A stretch of 24,603 nucleotides of DNA. Source: Rhizophagus sp. LPA8_4_AMF. Its lineage: Eukaryota > Glomeromycota > Glomeromycetes > Glomerales > Glomeraceae. The notes beneath the pieces are model-generated. The model saw only the letters and a list, made by a program, of their open reading frames with translations, did not search any database and was not told the origin of the DNA. The translations under genes were made by a program, and so were the position numbers. The stretch lies in contig JADRCO010000924.1 of assembly GCA_021464525.1 (NCBI GenBank), forward strand, positions 1-24,603, in the 5' to 3' direction. This document shows, one piece after another, positions 9,953-19,928 of this stretch; within the stretch, counting starts at the first letter, position 1; each line of letters starts with the position of its first letter.

Positions 9953-11205
9953 TGGAAGTGCGGATATTTCGTTATAATCAACTTATTTTTTTTTGGATCA
10001 AAACAAATAAATGATAGTTGAGAAAAGAATTGAATTGAATTGTGCGTAAAAAAAAAAAAAATAAAATTTATTAAATATTTAAGTATTCAGGGAAAAAAAG
10101 GTGGGTCGATAGGGGTTATTTTATATAATTGTAATTAAACCGTTTGATAGCTTGTATATGACTCCTTTAGAAAAAGGACGGATTTTCGAAGATTGTAGAT
10201 TTTAACCATATATATTCTAATGATAAATTTTTATCGAAGTAAAACGTAAATTATTTTTGAAATTATGTAATATTATGTCATTTTTGAATCAGAAACAAGT
10301 ACAATTTAATACTAAAGAATTAATTTAGTTAGACTCAATTAAATTATGATGCTCAATCTACTTTATACTGGAAATTAGGCAAAATTATCGTAGTACGGAA
10401 TACGAATTTCCCCTATTCAATTTATTTAGTTACAATCATGCGATATTAGCTATGGCTTACGATATTTTTTAACTCACCTCATTTCCCGTTCACATGCTTT
10501 TTTTTATATCAAAAAAGGTGACAATAATCTCCTTTATATTTCATACTGTCAAAAATTTTTTTTATACCCCGCCTATACAAATTCAGGAAATCTGATGTTA
10601 GAAAGGATTTGACGAACTTTTTTTTCCTTTCTATTATGTAAAAAGCGTATAAAAGTGAAAGAATTAATTTGTTTTTAAAACAAACAAGCCATTATTATGC
10701 ATTTTTATCATACGGTTGCCCAATGGCTTAGTTAATCTATTTCCATTTCAGGTATTAAAAAGTTTCGTATGATGTGTATGATGTGGGGATGGTCTTTTAT
10801 TTGTTCAGGTCCAAAAGTTCTAACATTTTCTTTCATCTTCTTAATTTAATTTTTAGTTTTTCGTCTCAATTTTTTTAAAATGTAGTAATAATTGTGTACA
10901 ACTGCGTTAATCACATGATAAATTTTTTTTTCCAATGGAGATATGGAGATCGATTGGTTGACGTTTCATATGATCGTCCTTTAAAATGATTAGCTAGAAG
11001 TATAAGTTCGTGTCGCGGCGCGTTTTTTTTTTTATCGTGTCAAACTTATTAACTTTTCTCAAGTTTGTTTTTTTATCAAGAAGAAAACGTTAAAGACGTA
11101 CGAAAATTAATATTATTTTATACATAATTTTTAATAAAGTATAAATGTAATATAACTATCCTTTTTTTTTCATTATTGTTAGCTAAAAGGATAAAAATAA
11201 AAATA
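9953..11205. promoter_or_regulatory. Divergent intergenic region between SAM-PH and DDT-WHIM genes
   Basis: About 1.25 kb separates the two start codons, which face away from each other, so it should hold both promoters. No gene is seen. Visible candidate sites are a CCAAT box (CCCAATGG at 10719-10726), an E-box variant TCACATGA (10911-10918), and a GC-rich knot CGCGGCGCG (11014-11022) followed by a T run about 180 bp before the DDT-WHIM start. The rest is AT-rich with A and T runs. Confidence 0.45.
11014..11023. promoter_or_regulatory. GC-rich E2F/MBF-like site
   Basis: CGCGGCGCGT stands out in AT-rich sequence 183 bp upstream of the DDT-WHIM start codon and is followed by a T run. GCGCG cores next to T or A runs resemble E2F sites in animals and MBF sites in fungi. 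Use here is inferred, not shown. Confidence 0.3.
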
Positions 11206-13819
11206 ATGGAGAGTCGTAATATTTCAAAAGTTTTAAGTAATCACTCAAAATCTAAAAGGACAGCTTTGGGCGAAGTTTCTAATACTCAAAAGTCTAAAGA
11301 GTCTGCAATAAAGCATTGGCTACAGTCTGATACGCGTGATTCTGATTCCTCAAAGGAAGCACCATCAACGATAAAGGAGGAAAATGAGAAAGAACTCACA
11401 CAGAAAACAGTAATTTTTAATGGTACACATGAAATAAATATACCGACACCAAGAAAAGTAGCTTCACCTACAAAAGCTACTTGGTATTTACCAAGAGTTG
11501 TCATTCCTATTATGTCCCCGCCAGAAGTGACTGTTAATAAATCGAAATTTGAAGCTACAAAACCTAATGAAAGTTCTTTATCAACAATCAAGAAAAATTC
11601 GAAAAGATCAAAGTCGAGTTCAAAGAAAAGTCAATCCAATAATAATAATTCTTTATTAAATTGGTTTAGTCCTGCTACTTCATCAAAGGATCAACAAAGT
11701 GGAAGTGACAATCCTACCAACTCTACTTTTGATGGCGAAAATCCGACCATTTTTATAGAAATCAGTAGTTCAAATGATGTAATGAATTTTTAATTCGATA
11801 TAAGTTCATCCAGTATTATAAACTAATTTTAATTATATTTTCCTTTATTAGGAATTATCAGAATCTCGTCCAATTGCAAATATTGGCAAGAGGAGACTAC
11901 AAAAAAACAATGAATCCGATCATGCTGTCGTCTCTTCACTACCAGCTTTTGAAAATGTGGATCTAGGAGCGATTGACATGAATTTAGTTACAGATATATT
12001 AAAACTATACGATTTTATTGTGAAATTTGAGAAACCTTTGGGATTAGATCTTGAATATAATGGAAATAAATTACAATATGGTATTTTACTAGTTTACTCG
12101 ATTTTTTTTTTTTTTTTTAGTTAAAGGTTCAAAAATTAACAAATAATATTAAATTTTATCTCAGCCCATCTTGAAGAAATGATTTTGGACGACCGTTTCC
12201 ATACGCGCCTTGCTTTTTTACAATCTGGATTGCTCTCTTTTCTTTACAATGAATCTGAAGAGGGATGCGACATAGATCTTGTTAATATTCAATATTATCT
12301 CATTGAAAGATATCCTAACAAGAAATTTCTTCTCGAAAAAGAATATTCCGAATTTAGTCCGAGAGAACGAATGTCTGTATTTATCGATATTATGAATGAA
12401 GCATTACACACCAATAAACTTCGTGAATACATAAAGGAATTGACAATTTCAGCAAATCATAGGAAAGAAAATGAGATTAGGACGACAAAAATGAAAGAGA
12501 TTAACTTTAAAATCAATGAAACACGTGTCAGAATAGTTAACAAAGAAAATGAGATTAAAGATATCGAAAAGCAATTGAAGGAAAAAACCTCAAGTTTTGA
12601 GGGCGAAAGTAATATTGTGGATTTGACTAATGCTATCACTAAACGTCAAAAAATTGTTGCAAAGCGTAAGGCTGAGCAAGAAATGTTAAGTGAACTTAAT
12701 GAACAACGAAAAGATGCAACACATGAAATTGAACTATTGCACCATAAATTAGACAAATTGGAAGCGGAACATAAGGAACTTAACATGATGAACAAGACCG
12801 AACGAGATCATGCAAATTGTATTCTACGAGGTGGTTCGATTTTGAATCCATTGGGACGTGACGAAAGATTTTATACGATGGTCAGATTAGGACAAGATCG
12901 GGATGGTAGATACTATTGGTTCTTTAGAACATTGGGAGGCGTGTTTATTGAAACTATAAAATGGAATTACCCAGAGGATGATTTTAATGATTCATCTCTT
13001 CCACTGACCTCTCTGTCGGAATGGCAGTTTATTAGTGGGATTGGAATATTTAGAATGTTTATGGCAGGTCTCAATACACGCAATGGGAGGGAAAGAATTT
13101 TAAAGGTCAATCTTAAGATTATGGAGAAAGAAATTGAACCTTCATTTGATAATCTTAATTTATGGCTCGAAAAGAAAAGAGATATTAAAGGCGAGCCAAT
13201 GAAAGTTGATTGTGAAGAAGTCAAAAGTATTATGAGTCAACGTCAAAAAAGCTTCTGGAAATTATTTGATACGGTCATCCGTAAGAAAGTCGTCTGGTCA
13301 TTAGAAGAATATCATACAATAATGGAAGAATGTGTAAAGAGAAAAATCGCGGATTTTGAAAAAATCTTGCGACATGTTGAACCAAATTTGGTTTTTAAAG
13401 ATCCTCAATCAAATTCAAGAGTTAGTGCTATCGACTATGTAAATGAAGTCAAAAATATGATCTTTGAAACTGGACTTAAATTTACGGATAACGATAACTC
13501 ATTTATAGCTAGTTCTAAAAAAGATAAAAATTGGGATTGGCTTTATAATGCTGCAGTAGATTGGTATTCGTTAGATATTAGAACATTTTCTACATTAGCT
13601 GTTTGGTTGGACGTAATGATAGAAGCCGGTGAACCCGTAGTAAGATCGATCAAGAAACGTATGAAAGAGCAGCTTGCAGAAAAATACAAATGTTCGACGC
13701 GTTTACGAGACAAAAAAAGCAAAGTAGTCAACTATAAAGAGGAAATTATAGATGGTGAAATTGAGGAAGAAGATTTTGAAGAGCAAAATCTGGTAAATCA
13801 AAATTTTAATTTAGATTGA
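11206..13819 (+). CDS. DDT and WHIM domain chromatin protein (ISWI-accessory type)
   Basis: Three exons: 11206-11778, 11852-12080, 12165-13819. The introns are 73 and 84 nt and frame is kept, giving 818 aa. Residues 1-225 are polar, Ser/Lys-rich and probably disordered, with a PIP-box-like NSLLNWF near 148-154. Residues about 233-295 match a DDT domain (LVTDILKLYDFIVKFEKPLG, then HLEEMILDD). WHIM1 follows at about 332-367 (FSPRERMSVFIDIMNEAL). A highly charged coiled coil spans about 367-487. Residues about 499-532 carry the WHIM2 signature (PLGRDERFYTMVRL, DGRYYWFFRTLGG). The C-terminus is acidic. In Itc1, Acf1/BAZ and plant RLT proteins, DDT-WHIM modules bind the ISWI remodeller and linker DNA, so a nuclear nucleosome-spacing role is expected. 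No WAC, PHD or bromodomain is seen, so the ortholog is unclear. The start at 11206 is the first ATG of the open frame. Confidence 0.85.
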
Positions 13820-13883
13820 TTTAATTTTTATTTTTATTTACACATTCGTTTATATTTAACTTTAGCCACCATCTAAGTGGAGT

Positions 13884-13893
13884 TTTCGCGAAA
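13884..13893. promoter_or_regulatory. Palindromic E2F/MBF-like site TTTCGCGAAA
   Basis: A perfect ten-base palindrome of the E2F type, 65 bp after the DDT-WHIM stop codon. It lies in what is probably the 3-prime untranslated region, so it is an odd place for a promoter site and may be chance. Confidence 0.25.
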
Positions 13894-14707
13894 GAAAGAG
13901 GGTAGCTTATAAATAATTGTGATAATTTCTAAATTTATGGTAGTTATTAGTAAATTTAATTTCGAAGTTTAATAATTTGTATATAGTGTTAAGTCTTTTT
14001 TGACTTTTACGATTTCTATTATGAGTTTGCTATTGTGATGAATTGCTTGAAGATGTAATTAATAGGATGTTAATTAATAAAATTTGGATCATATATAATA
14101 ATGTTCATAATAATAAACATTTGTACCAGAGCCAATCATATAAACTCTGCTGAATTATAAATTTTGCCCGAAATCGCAAAACTTCTTTTTTAGGTAATCT
14201 GTTCAATTTCAACATTCTGCGAATCTGGATTTCGAACTTTCCATACTTTCCATACTTTGAATAGTGTCGATCATGTCTATTTTTTTTGGTATAGGGGCTA
14301 TATAAGAAGTAACAAGAATAAGAACAAATTCGAAGGTCTTTGTTATAATTATAAAACGGTCATTTTAAATTAGTATACACGTTAGCAATATACAACCTAC
14401 ACAAAATATTTCTTAGTTTTACCTATTTTTAATAATCTAAGTTATACTATTTTTAGAAACAATGGATTTTTAACACAAGAATTTGAATTATTAAAATGAA
14501 TTAAATGTTAATTGATGAAATCGCAATTCACAAAATTAAATTCTACATACTCATAATCTAACGTTATAATTTTTTTAAATTAAAGATATAAAAGTCTACT
14601 TATTATTTTAATAAGTTACTATAATGAACAAATATTATGGTAGTTAATTCTGGTCAAAACGCAAAAGGAATCTGGACCTAAGTCAGAACACGCTCAGTTT
14701 GATACTG

Positions 14708-14736
14708 ATTGGCTGAATTGCCAACGGGTGATACCG
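14708..14736. promoter_or_regulatory. Candidate control element upstream of LDB-like gene
   Basis: A compact GC-richer island 255-283 bp before the LDB-like start codon. It contains an inverted CCAAT box (ATTGG 14708-14712), an inverted repeat TTGGC-N6-GCCAA (14709-14724), and directly after it CGG-N6-CCG (14725-14736). CCAAT is the known HAP/CBC target, and CGG-N6-CCG is a spacing used by some fungal Zn2Cys6 factors. The sites are seen in the sequence; binding is inferred. Confidence 0.35.
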
Positions 14737-14990
14737 CGGCACTTTTCAATTCTGTAAATCATTTTTATTGTGATCTTTGTAATTTAGCAGACTCCCCATT
14801 TTTGTTGACATTTCATTGCTTTCTCACACAACACTAAAATCGAAAGAAAAATTATACCCACTTTTTTTATATATCGAATATTTGGTTTTTTTTAGTTTAA
14901 TTTTAATAGTAAAACTTTTTATATTTTATATATATATATATATATTTTTTAAAGAAATAACTTCTGTGATCTATCGAAACATCAAAGTTT

Positions 14991-16833
14991 ATGGCGAGTT
15001 ATAATCCTGCTTTTATGCCGGGAGGCGCGATCCGAGTTCCTCCTAACGTTTACCAAAGCTTCCCCAATGGTCCAAGATTTGTTAGACCACCATTTGCAAT
15101 TCCACAAAATGGAATAGGAGTTCAGCGTAATATAAACCCAAGTTCATATGTACCGAATATGATAGCCATGACAAATAACCTAGTGAATAATCCAAGATTT
15201 GTTAACCAAATGAGAATGCAAACTCCTATAATTAAGTAAGTTTTTTAAAAACTTGATAACGCAGAATGTTGAATTCTAATCAGAATTAATGCGCTAATTA
15301 TCTATCATTGATTTTAGGTCAAATTCTGGTATTGGAAAACTTCTAGCATTCGTAGAATGTTTAGGAAATGACGTCATGGTTAATAATCTACAAGTAAGTT
15401 GGTTATTTTGTCAAATTATCATTATTTTTATTTTAGCATTTATTAATTTAAGATTAAAATAAAATTGAATTAGGATATCCTATACTGGAAACAGCTAACG
15501 AATACTTTTTTTTCTGAGGATGTAACAATGAAGTATACATTACAAGATAGTGTGAACAATAGAACAAAAAGATTTGGTACGATCTTTATATTATAATATT
15601 ACTTGTTAATTTAGTTAATGTTAATAATGTTTTCTATTAATTGATTAGAATTCACATACCAAGTTATCCCGAGGTTTTATCAAACATTTATTGAATCTGG
15701 AGTAGTAAAAATACACCTTGTTCTTGGAAGTCCAAAAGAAAGAACCGTAAACACTCCAAATGGTGTTCAATCCCAAGTAGATTGTCCATATTCTTCGATA
15801 GAATATCACTTTGCAAACGGAATTCAGGTAAATATAAATAAATAAATATATATATATATAATTGTTACATTTAGGAATTAGAAAGATTTTATAGTTTTTA
15901 TTCTAATCAAGAAGTTCATTATCTCGTTCTTATAATTTAGGTCTCAGCGCCTGGTCGTTTAGTGGTTGTGTTTAACAACACATTAAAAATGACGAGTTTT
16001 GACTTTGTGACATCAAAGTTTACCGAATATGTTCCACGTAATCTAATACAAAGATTTGCTCCAGATACAGTGGTTGTAAATGAATATGGAATACCGCATA
16101 AGACAATGCGATGTTTAGAGGTTAGCATCCATATTGTTTATATCTAATTAATTAATTTATTTTGTTAATTAATATTTAATTATAATTTGGACAGATCGCA
16201 GAGGGGGTTGATTTTATACAAGAAGTCATTGCTTTGACTATAAAGGATTCGCAAACTGGACCATTGCGTAAATTTTAATTTCTTTTATTCAATTAAAAAA
16301 TACATATATATATATATAATATTTGACGCTTATATTTTTTTATATTTACAGAGGCATTAAGGATGGTTACACTTAGCTCTCAAAACATGAATACGCCTAC
16401 AATGTCTAATAATCCGAATCCAAATCAGAGGATACAAAATCCTCAAGCACAACTTAATGGAAAGGACATTAAAAATGAACCTTATAGCGGCGCACCGCCA
16501 ACACCTAATACAAACGATTTGCAGGCCCCTGCTCCAACGCCGACTGCTACTCCAACACCAGCACCAACACCTACTCCAACACCATCACTTACTCCTTCAC
16601 CTTTAGTGTCTAATGTTAATGGTATCGATTCTCCTCGACAAAAAAACTATTCGCCAGCTTTAGGCGGTAAGCCGAATTTTAATTATATTTATTATTTTAA
16701 TACCACCATTGTTAAAGTTTTTTTGTAATTATTCTTAACAGAACCACATAAAAGAGGCAGTGATGGCGGCGGACAAGCAACAAAGCAAAAGCGTCGGTCA
16801 ACAATTAAAACTTCTCCAAGAAAGAATGCGTAG
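14991..16833 (+). CDS. LIM-domain-binding (LDB/SEUSS-like) transcriptional co-regulator
   Basis: Eight exons: 14991-15235, 15318-15393, 15474-15576, 15649-15827, 15941-16120, 16195-16267, 16352-16666, 16742-16833. The introns are 72-113 nt, the exon 5 donor is GTTAGC, and the chain encodes 420 aa. Residues 1-82 are Pro/Asn-rich. Residues about 87-285 form the conserved LIM-binding dimerisation domain (GIGKLLAFVECLGND; FFSEDVTMKYTLQD; APGRLVVFNNTLKMTSFDFV; EYVPRNLIQRFAP). A Thr-Pro repeat (about 345-369) and a basic tail (KQKRRSTIKTSPRK, possible nuclear signal) follow. Family members (LDB1, SEUSS, fungal PtaB/Mfg1/Adn) are nuclear adaptors without DNA binding of their own. In fungi they pair with Flo8/SomA-type LUFS proteins to control adhesion and filamentation. 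An AATAAA at 16973-16978 may be the poly(A) signal. Confidence 0.88.
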
Positions 16834-17301
16834 TCATTTATACGCGCTCCAAAAATAATATTTGTACATATTTTCACTATCCTTATTAGTTTGTAGATTC
16901 TATTGCAATAATAGATAATTTTAAGTTCATAAATGTTGAATGTTTATAATAATACCCGGATTCCGGCGACGAAATAAACAATATTAAATATATTTTAGGA
17001 CATTATTTATAAGGGATATTTTAACTGACAATATATATATGCATAATTTTTTTCTTCTTTCCCATTTTTTTATATTAGAAATTTTTTTATGATCAATACT
17101 TTATATATTATATATCATAAACAACCCGTATGAGCGTAGCAATATTTTGTAATTTTTGTAATTGCAAATTTGCTTCGCAAACTGTATTTCTACTTTAATC
17201 CATGATATTATGCTTTGTGTCTAATGACACAATTAACAAAAAAAAAAGATACCAAAAAATTTTTTCTTTTTAAAAAAAGAATTTACTTAAGCTATCTATT
17301 T
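16834..17301. other. Convergent 3-prime spacer between LDB-like gene and Pescadillo
   Basis: The two genes end toward each other, 468 bp apart. The spacer is AT-rich, holds a candidate AATAAA for the plus-strand gene at 16973-16978, a CCGGATTCCGG near-palindrome at about 16958-16968, and A and T runs. No coding sequence is seen. Confidence 0.55.
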
Positions 17302-19709
17302 TTATTCTTTATGTTTCGTTTTTTTCTTGTTTGAATTATTATTATCATCATCATTATTATTATTACTAGTAGGCCTTTTCTTCTGTTGAGAAATAATTTC
17401 CCGTTTTTTACGTTGTAAATTTTCAACTTTTTCTTGCTGTCTTTTCTTACCATATTGGATTTTATTGTAGAGAGTTTTTTGTTTCTTTGTCATCATTATT
17501 TTTGCCAATTCTTTAACTTCTTTTTCTTCAATTTCTTTGGCTGCACGTTTTTTACCAGTTACAGTTTGAATAGAAGATTGTTGAGCTTTAGTATTATTAG
17601 TGCCTTGAGTTTTTTGTCTTTTTGCAAGTCGATCTTGCTGTTCCTGATATTTAGAAAATGATATTCCTGTTGCTTCAGCTTCAAGTTCCATTTGATGAAT
17701 CATATCTTCATTATCGGACTTTTATGAGAAGAATTTAGGTGACAATATCAATAATTATAAACAAAATGAAAAGATGACAAATAATCATCATATTATTATC
17801 TTACCTCATTAACTTTAATTGGAAGATTGACTGTTATTTTGTCGTGAGAAGAACATATTTCGGGCTTATCGTCATCACTATCATCTTCCTCATTTGAACT
17901 TTCCTCTTCTGTTTCTTGTTCATTTGACACTTCCATTCTTTCCATATCACCTTCAAACTCATTCTTAGTATCAGGTACATACTCGCCTTCCTTATATTCA
18001 ACAAAAGGTGATAAATGAGGAGGTAAAGTTTTACCAGGTTGATATGGTTCGGTCTTTAATAATTTTCTAATATTAACACAATCATAAATCCATTGCGGTT
18101 GAACATATATACGGGGTAAAAACCTATGATTTAAAGTAGGACGATCAACAATGTGATGTGTAATACGGTCATCACTTTCATTAAATGGGGAACCAATACC
18201 ACATGTTTCATCCCAACCAACTTGGCCACCAAAAGTACGAATAATAAATTCTAAAGAATATCTTGGAACTTCACGTGATAAATAAAAAATACAATTAGAA
18301 AACAAATTTTCGAATTCTGTTAAAGCAACTGATGCATTTTGTATATCACGATAAGTATATATCCTTGAGATATGTTTTTGATCTTGCGAAATATCATTTT
18401 GTTCTGTAAATTCATCCATTATTTCAGCGTTGTTATCGATATTATTAGTTTCAGATTTTTCAGTAATATCGGGTTGTATTTCTGATGTTGGTTCTATTTG
18501 TTCTTTAATAATTGCGAGTTTCTTTGATAATGTCTTTAGTCGTTTTTCGGATTCAGCCTTACGATCCTGTAAACAAATACACGGTCAACATGTTTTTGTA
18601 AATTATGATCACGTGAATAAACTTACAATATTATTCGATTCCTCTTTAATTTCACTATCTTGTGATAACCCTACGAGATTATTTGTAGTCTCGATAATAA
18701 GAGCACCCAAACCAGCTGCACCTTCGTCTTTAGATGAATCTAATTTTGGTGGATAGACTAGATTTACGTCAGTGTATAATTTGAAATTTACGAATCCAAG
18801 ATGAGTTTGGTAAAATTCCAAAAAAGTGAGCATAACACGAAAGTCAACATCATCAGGAACCTGTTATAAAGCGAATATTTAAGAAAAAAATTTTATCTCA
18901 ATAAAATTAATTAAAAAAAAGGGTTAACTTACCTGTTGACTAAATTGATAAGGTACTAACCAAGTGATTGTTTGACCTTTAATTTCTGCTTGATAATAAA
19001 TTCCTTTAATTGATAAAAATACTTTACGCAAACTTCTAGTATGAATTATGTAATGTTGAAATTCAACACATAATCTTTGACAATTTGTAACTATCTCTGA
19101 TTTTATTTTATCAGTTGCGGGAAATGTAGAAAATAAGAACAGCATACACAAAGCATCATCAATATCTCTTAAAGCATCAGTGAAAGTAGGATATCTATTA
19201 ATTAAAACCAAGTGTTAGTTAAATATTTCAAACGGAACGAGAAAAAAAATTTGTATTCATTTACCTTTCTTTAAGGATATGATCTAATGTGTAAATTGGT
19301 CTATTCTGTTCTAAATTTTTCGCAATACTAAACTCTCTTTTACCTATTGCTTTGTTTAATTTTTTTAAAAATATTTTATGTTCTCTAAAATTTTGAAGGA
19401 CTGGTTCATGAGCAAGATATTGAATATCTTTTGTATAATAAAAAGTTGTTGGAGCTGTAGAACCTTTATTAGCTTTTTTTTTATTTTTTGGTTCTCTAGG
19501 ATAAATTCCTTTAAGAATACATAATCGTCTTTTTTTTTTAAAAAAAAAAAAAAAAAAAAATTAATTTAGTTTTTTTTTTTTAACACAAAAAAAATGTCAA
19601 TTGTATACCTGAAATCCGCAAGTGAAATTTGTAACTTTTTTAGGGCTTTATTTCGATTTATGTAATTTACAGCTGCCCCAGCTTTCCCTTTTTGCTTCAA
19701 TTTTCCCAT
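17302..19709 (-). CDS. PES1: Pescadillo homolog, PeBoW complex subunit (Nop7)
   Basis: Six minus-strand exons: 19709-19609, 19528-19265, 19194-18933, 18860-18627, 18566-17805, 17718-17302. The introns are 60-86 nt with GT-AG ends and the chain keeps frame, encoding 679 aa. The N-terminal Pescadillo domain is highly conserved (starts [70 protein letters not shown]). A linker coiled coil leads to a BRCT domain at about 375-462 ([31 protein letters not shown]). The tail is acidic (about 490-535), then Lys/Gln-rich coiled coil with Asn/Asp runs. In yeast and animals the protein joins Erb1/Bop1 and Ytm1/WDR12 in nucleolar pre-60S particles, where it is needed for ITS2 and 27S processing. At 679 aa it is longer than the roughly 590-605 aa typical of human and yeast, mainly in the tail. 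It is transcribed divergently from MPS1. Confidence 0.95.
18609..18616. promoter_or_regulatory. Palindromic E-box TCACGTGA inside Pescadillo intron 4
   Basis: The eight-base palindrome lies in the 60-nt intron at 18567-18626, near its donor. A second copy (18271-18278) is in the coding exon 5. Intron position and the shortness of the intron argue against strong constraint, so a regulatory role is uncertain. Confidence 0.2.
19530..19560. repeat. Oligo(T)10-oligo(A)21 junction in Pescadillo intron 1
   Basis: On the plus strand ten T are followed by 21 A. On the transcribed (minus) strand this reads T21 then A10 then the AG of the intron 1 acceptor. The tract can fold back on itself. Homopolymer length may vary or be misread. 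Confidence 0.8.
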
Positions 19710-19747
19710 GATTTAAATAAATAACTACAGATACGATTAAAAAAATT

Positions 19748-19770
19748 CGAAAAAAAATTTCGATCTCATC
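19748..19770 (-). promoter_or_regulatory. PAC/RRPE-like pair upstream of Pescadillo
   Basis: Read on the minus strand, GATGAGAT (19770-19763) is followed by CGAAATTTTTTTTCG (19762-19748), starting about 60 bp before the Pescadillo ATG. GATGAG is the core of the yeast PAC box and AAATTTT resembles RRPE, the two sites that mark ribosome-biogenesis promoters in many fungi. The order and closeness to the ATG fit, but AT richness makes the RRPE match weak on its own. Confidence 0.4.
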
Positions 19771-19848
19771 AAAAGAAAATATTCACCATATATGGAAAGT
19801 TACTAACATAGTGTTACCAGTGATGTTACCATTGGAACACAGACATCA

Positions 19849-19873
19849 GCGCGTTTATCGGTTTACGACGCGT
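19849..19873. promoter_or_regulatory. MCB-like sites upstream of MPS1
   Basis: GCGCGT (19849-19854) and the palindromic MluI cell-cycle box ACGCGT (19868-19873) lie 56 to 80 bp before the MPS1 ATG in otherwise AT-rich DNA. ACGCGT is the known target of the fungal G1/S factor MBF. G1/S transcription would suit a cell-cycle kinase. Binding is inferred. Confidence 0.45.
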
Positions 19874-19928
19874 ATTTATTATAAAAAAAACAAAAAAAGA
19901 AGATATCATTTTAAAAACTAACTTTCAA

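Larger units (their letters stand above)
13820..14990. other. Intergenic region between DDT-WHIM and LDB-like genes
   Basis: About 1.17 kb without a gene. It should contain the 3-prime end of the DDT-WHIM transcript (AATAAA at about 14075) and the promoter of the LDB-like gene. Two notable motif clusters lie at 13884-13893 and 14708-14736 and are listed separately. A TATATAA box-like string is at about 14300. The last 70 bp before the LDB start hold a TA run. Confidence 0.5.
19710..19928. promoter_or_regulatory. Bidirectional promoter, Pescadillo (left) and MPS1 (right)
   Basis: Only 219 bp separate the two divergent start codons, so both core promoters and 5-prime leaders must fit here. The left half is A/T-rich with PAC/RRPE-like motifs. 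The right half holds a GC-richer patch with GCGCGT and ACGCGT. This arrangement is direct from the sequence; co-regulation is inferred. Confidence 0.7.

Noticed and set aside
14816-15004. Plus-strand open frame overlapping the LDB-like start
   Set aside because: It is hydrophobic because of T-rich and TA-repeat DNA, and the LDB start at 14991 is in another frame followed by a consistent exon chain.
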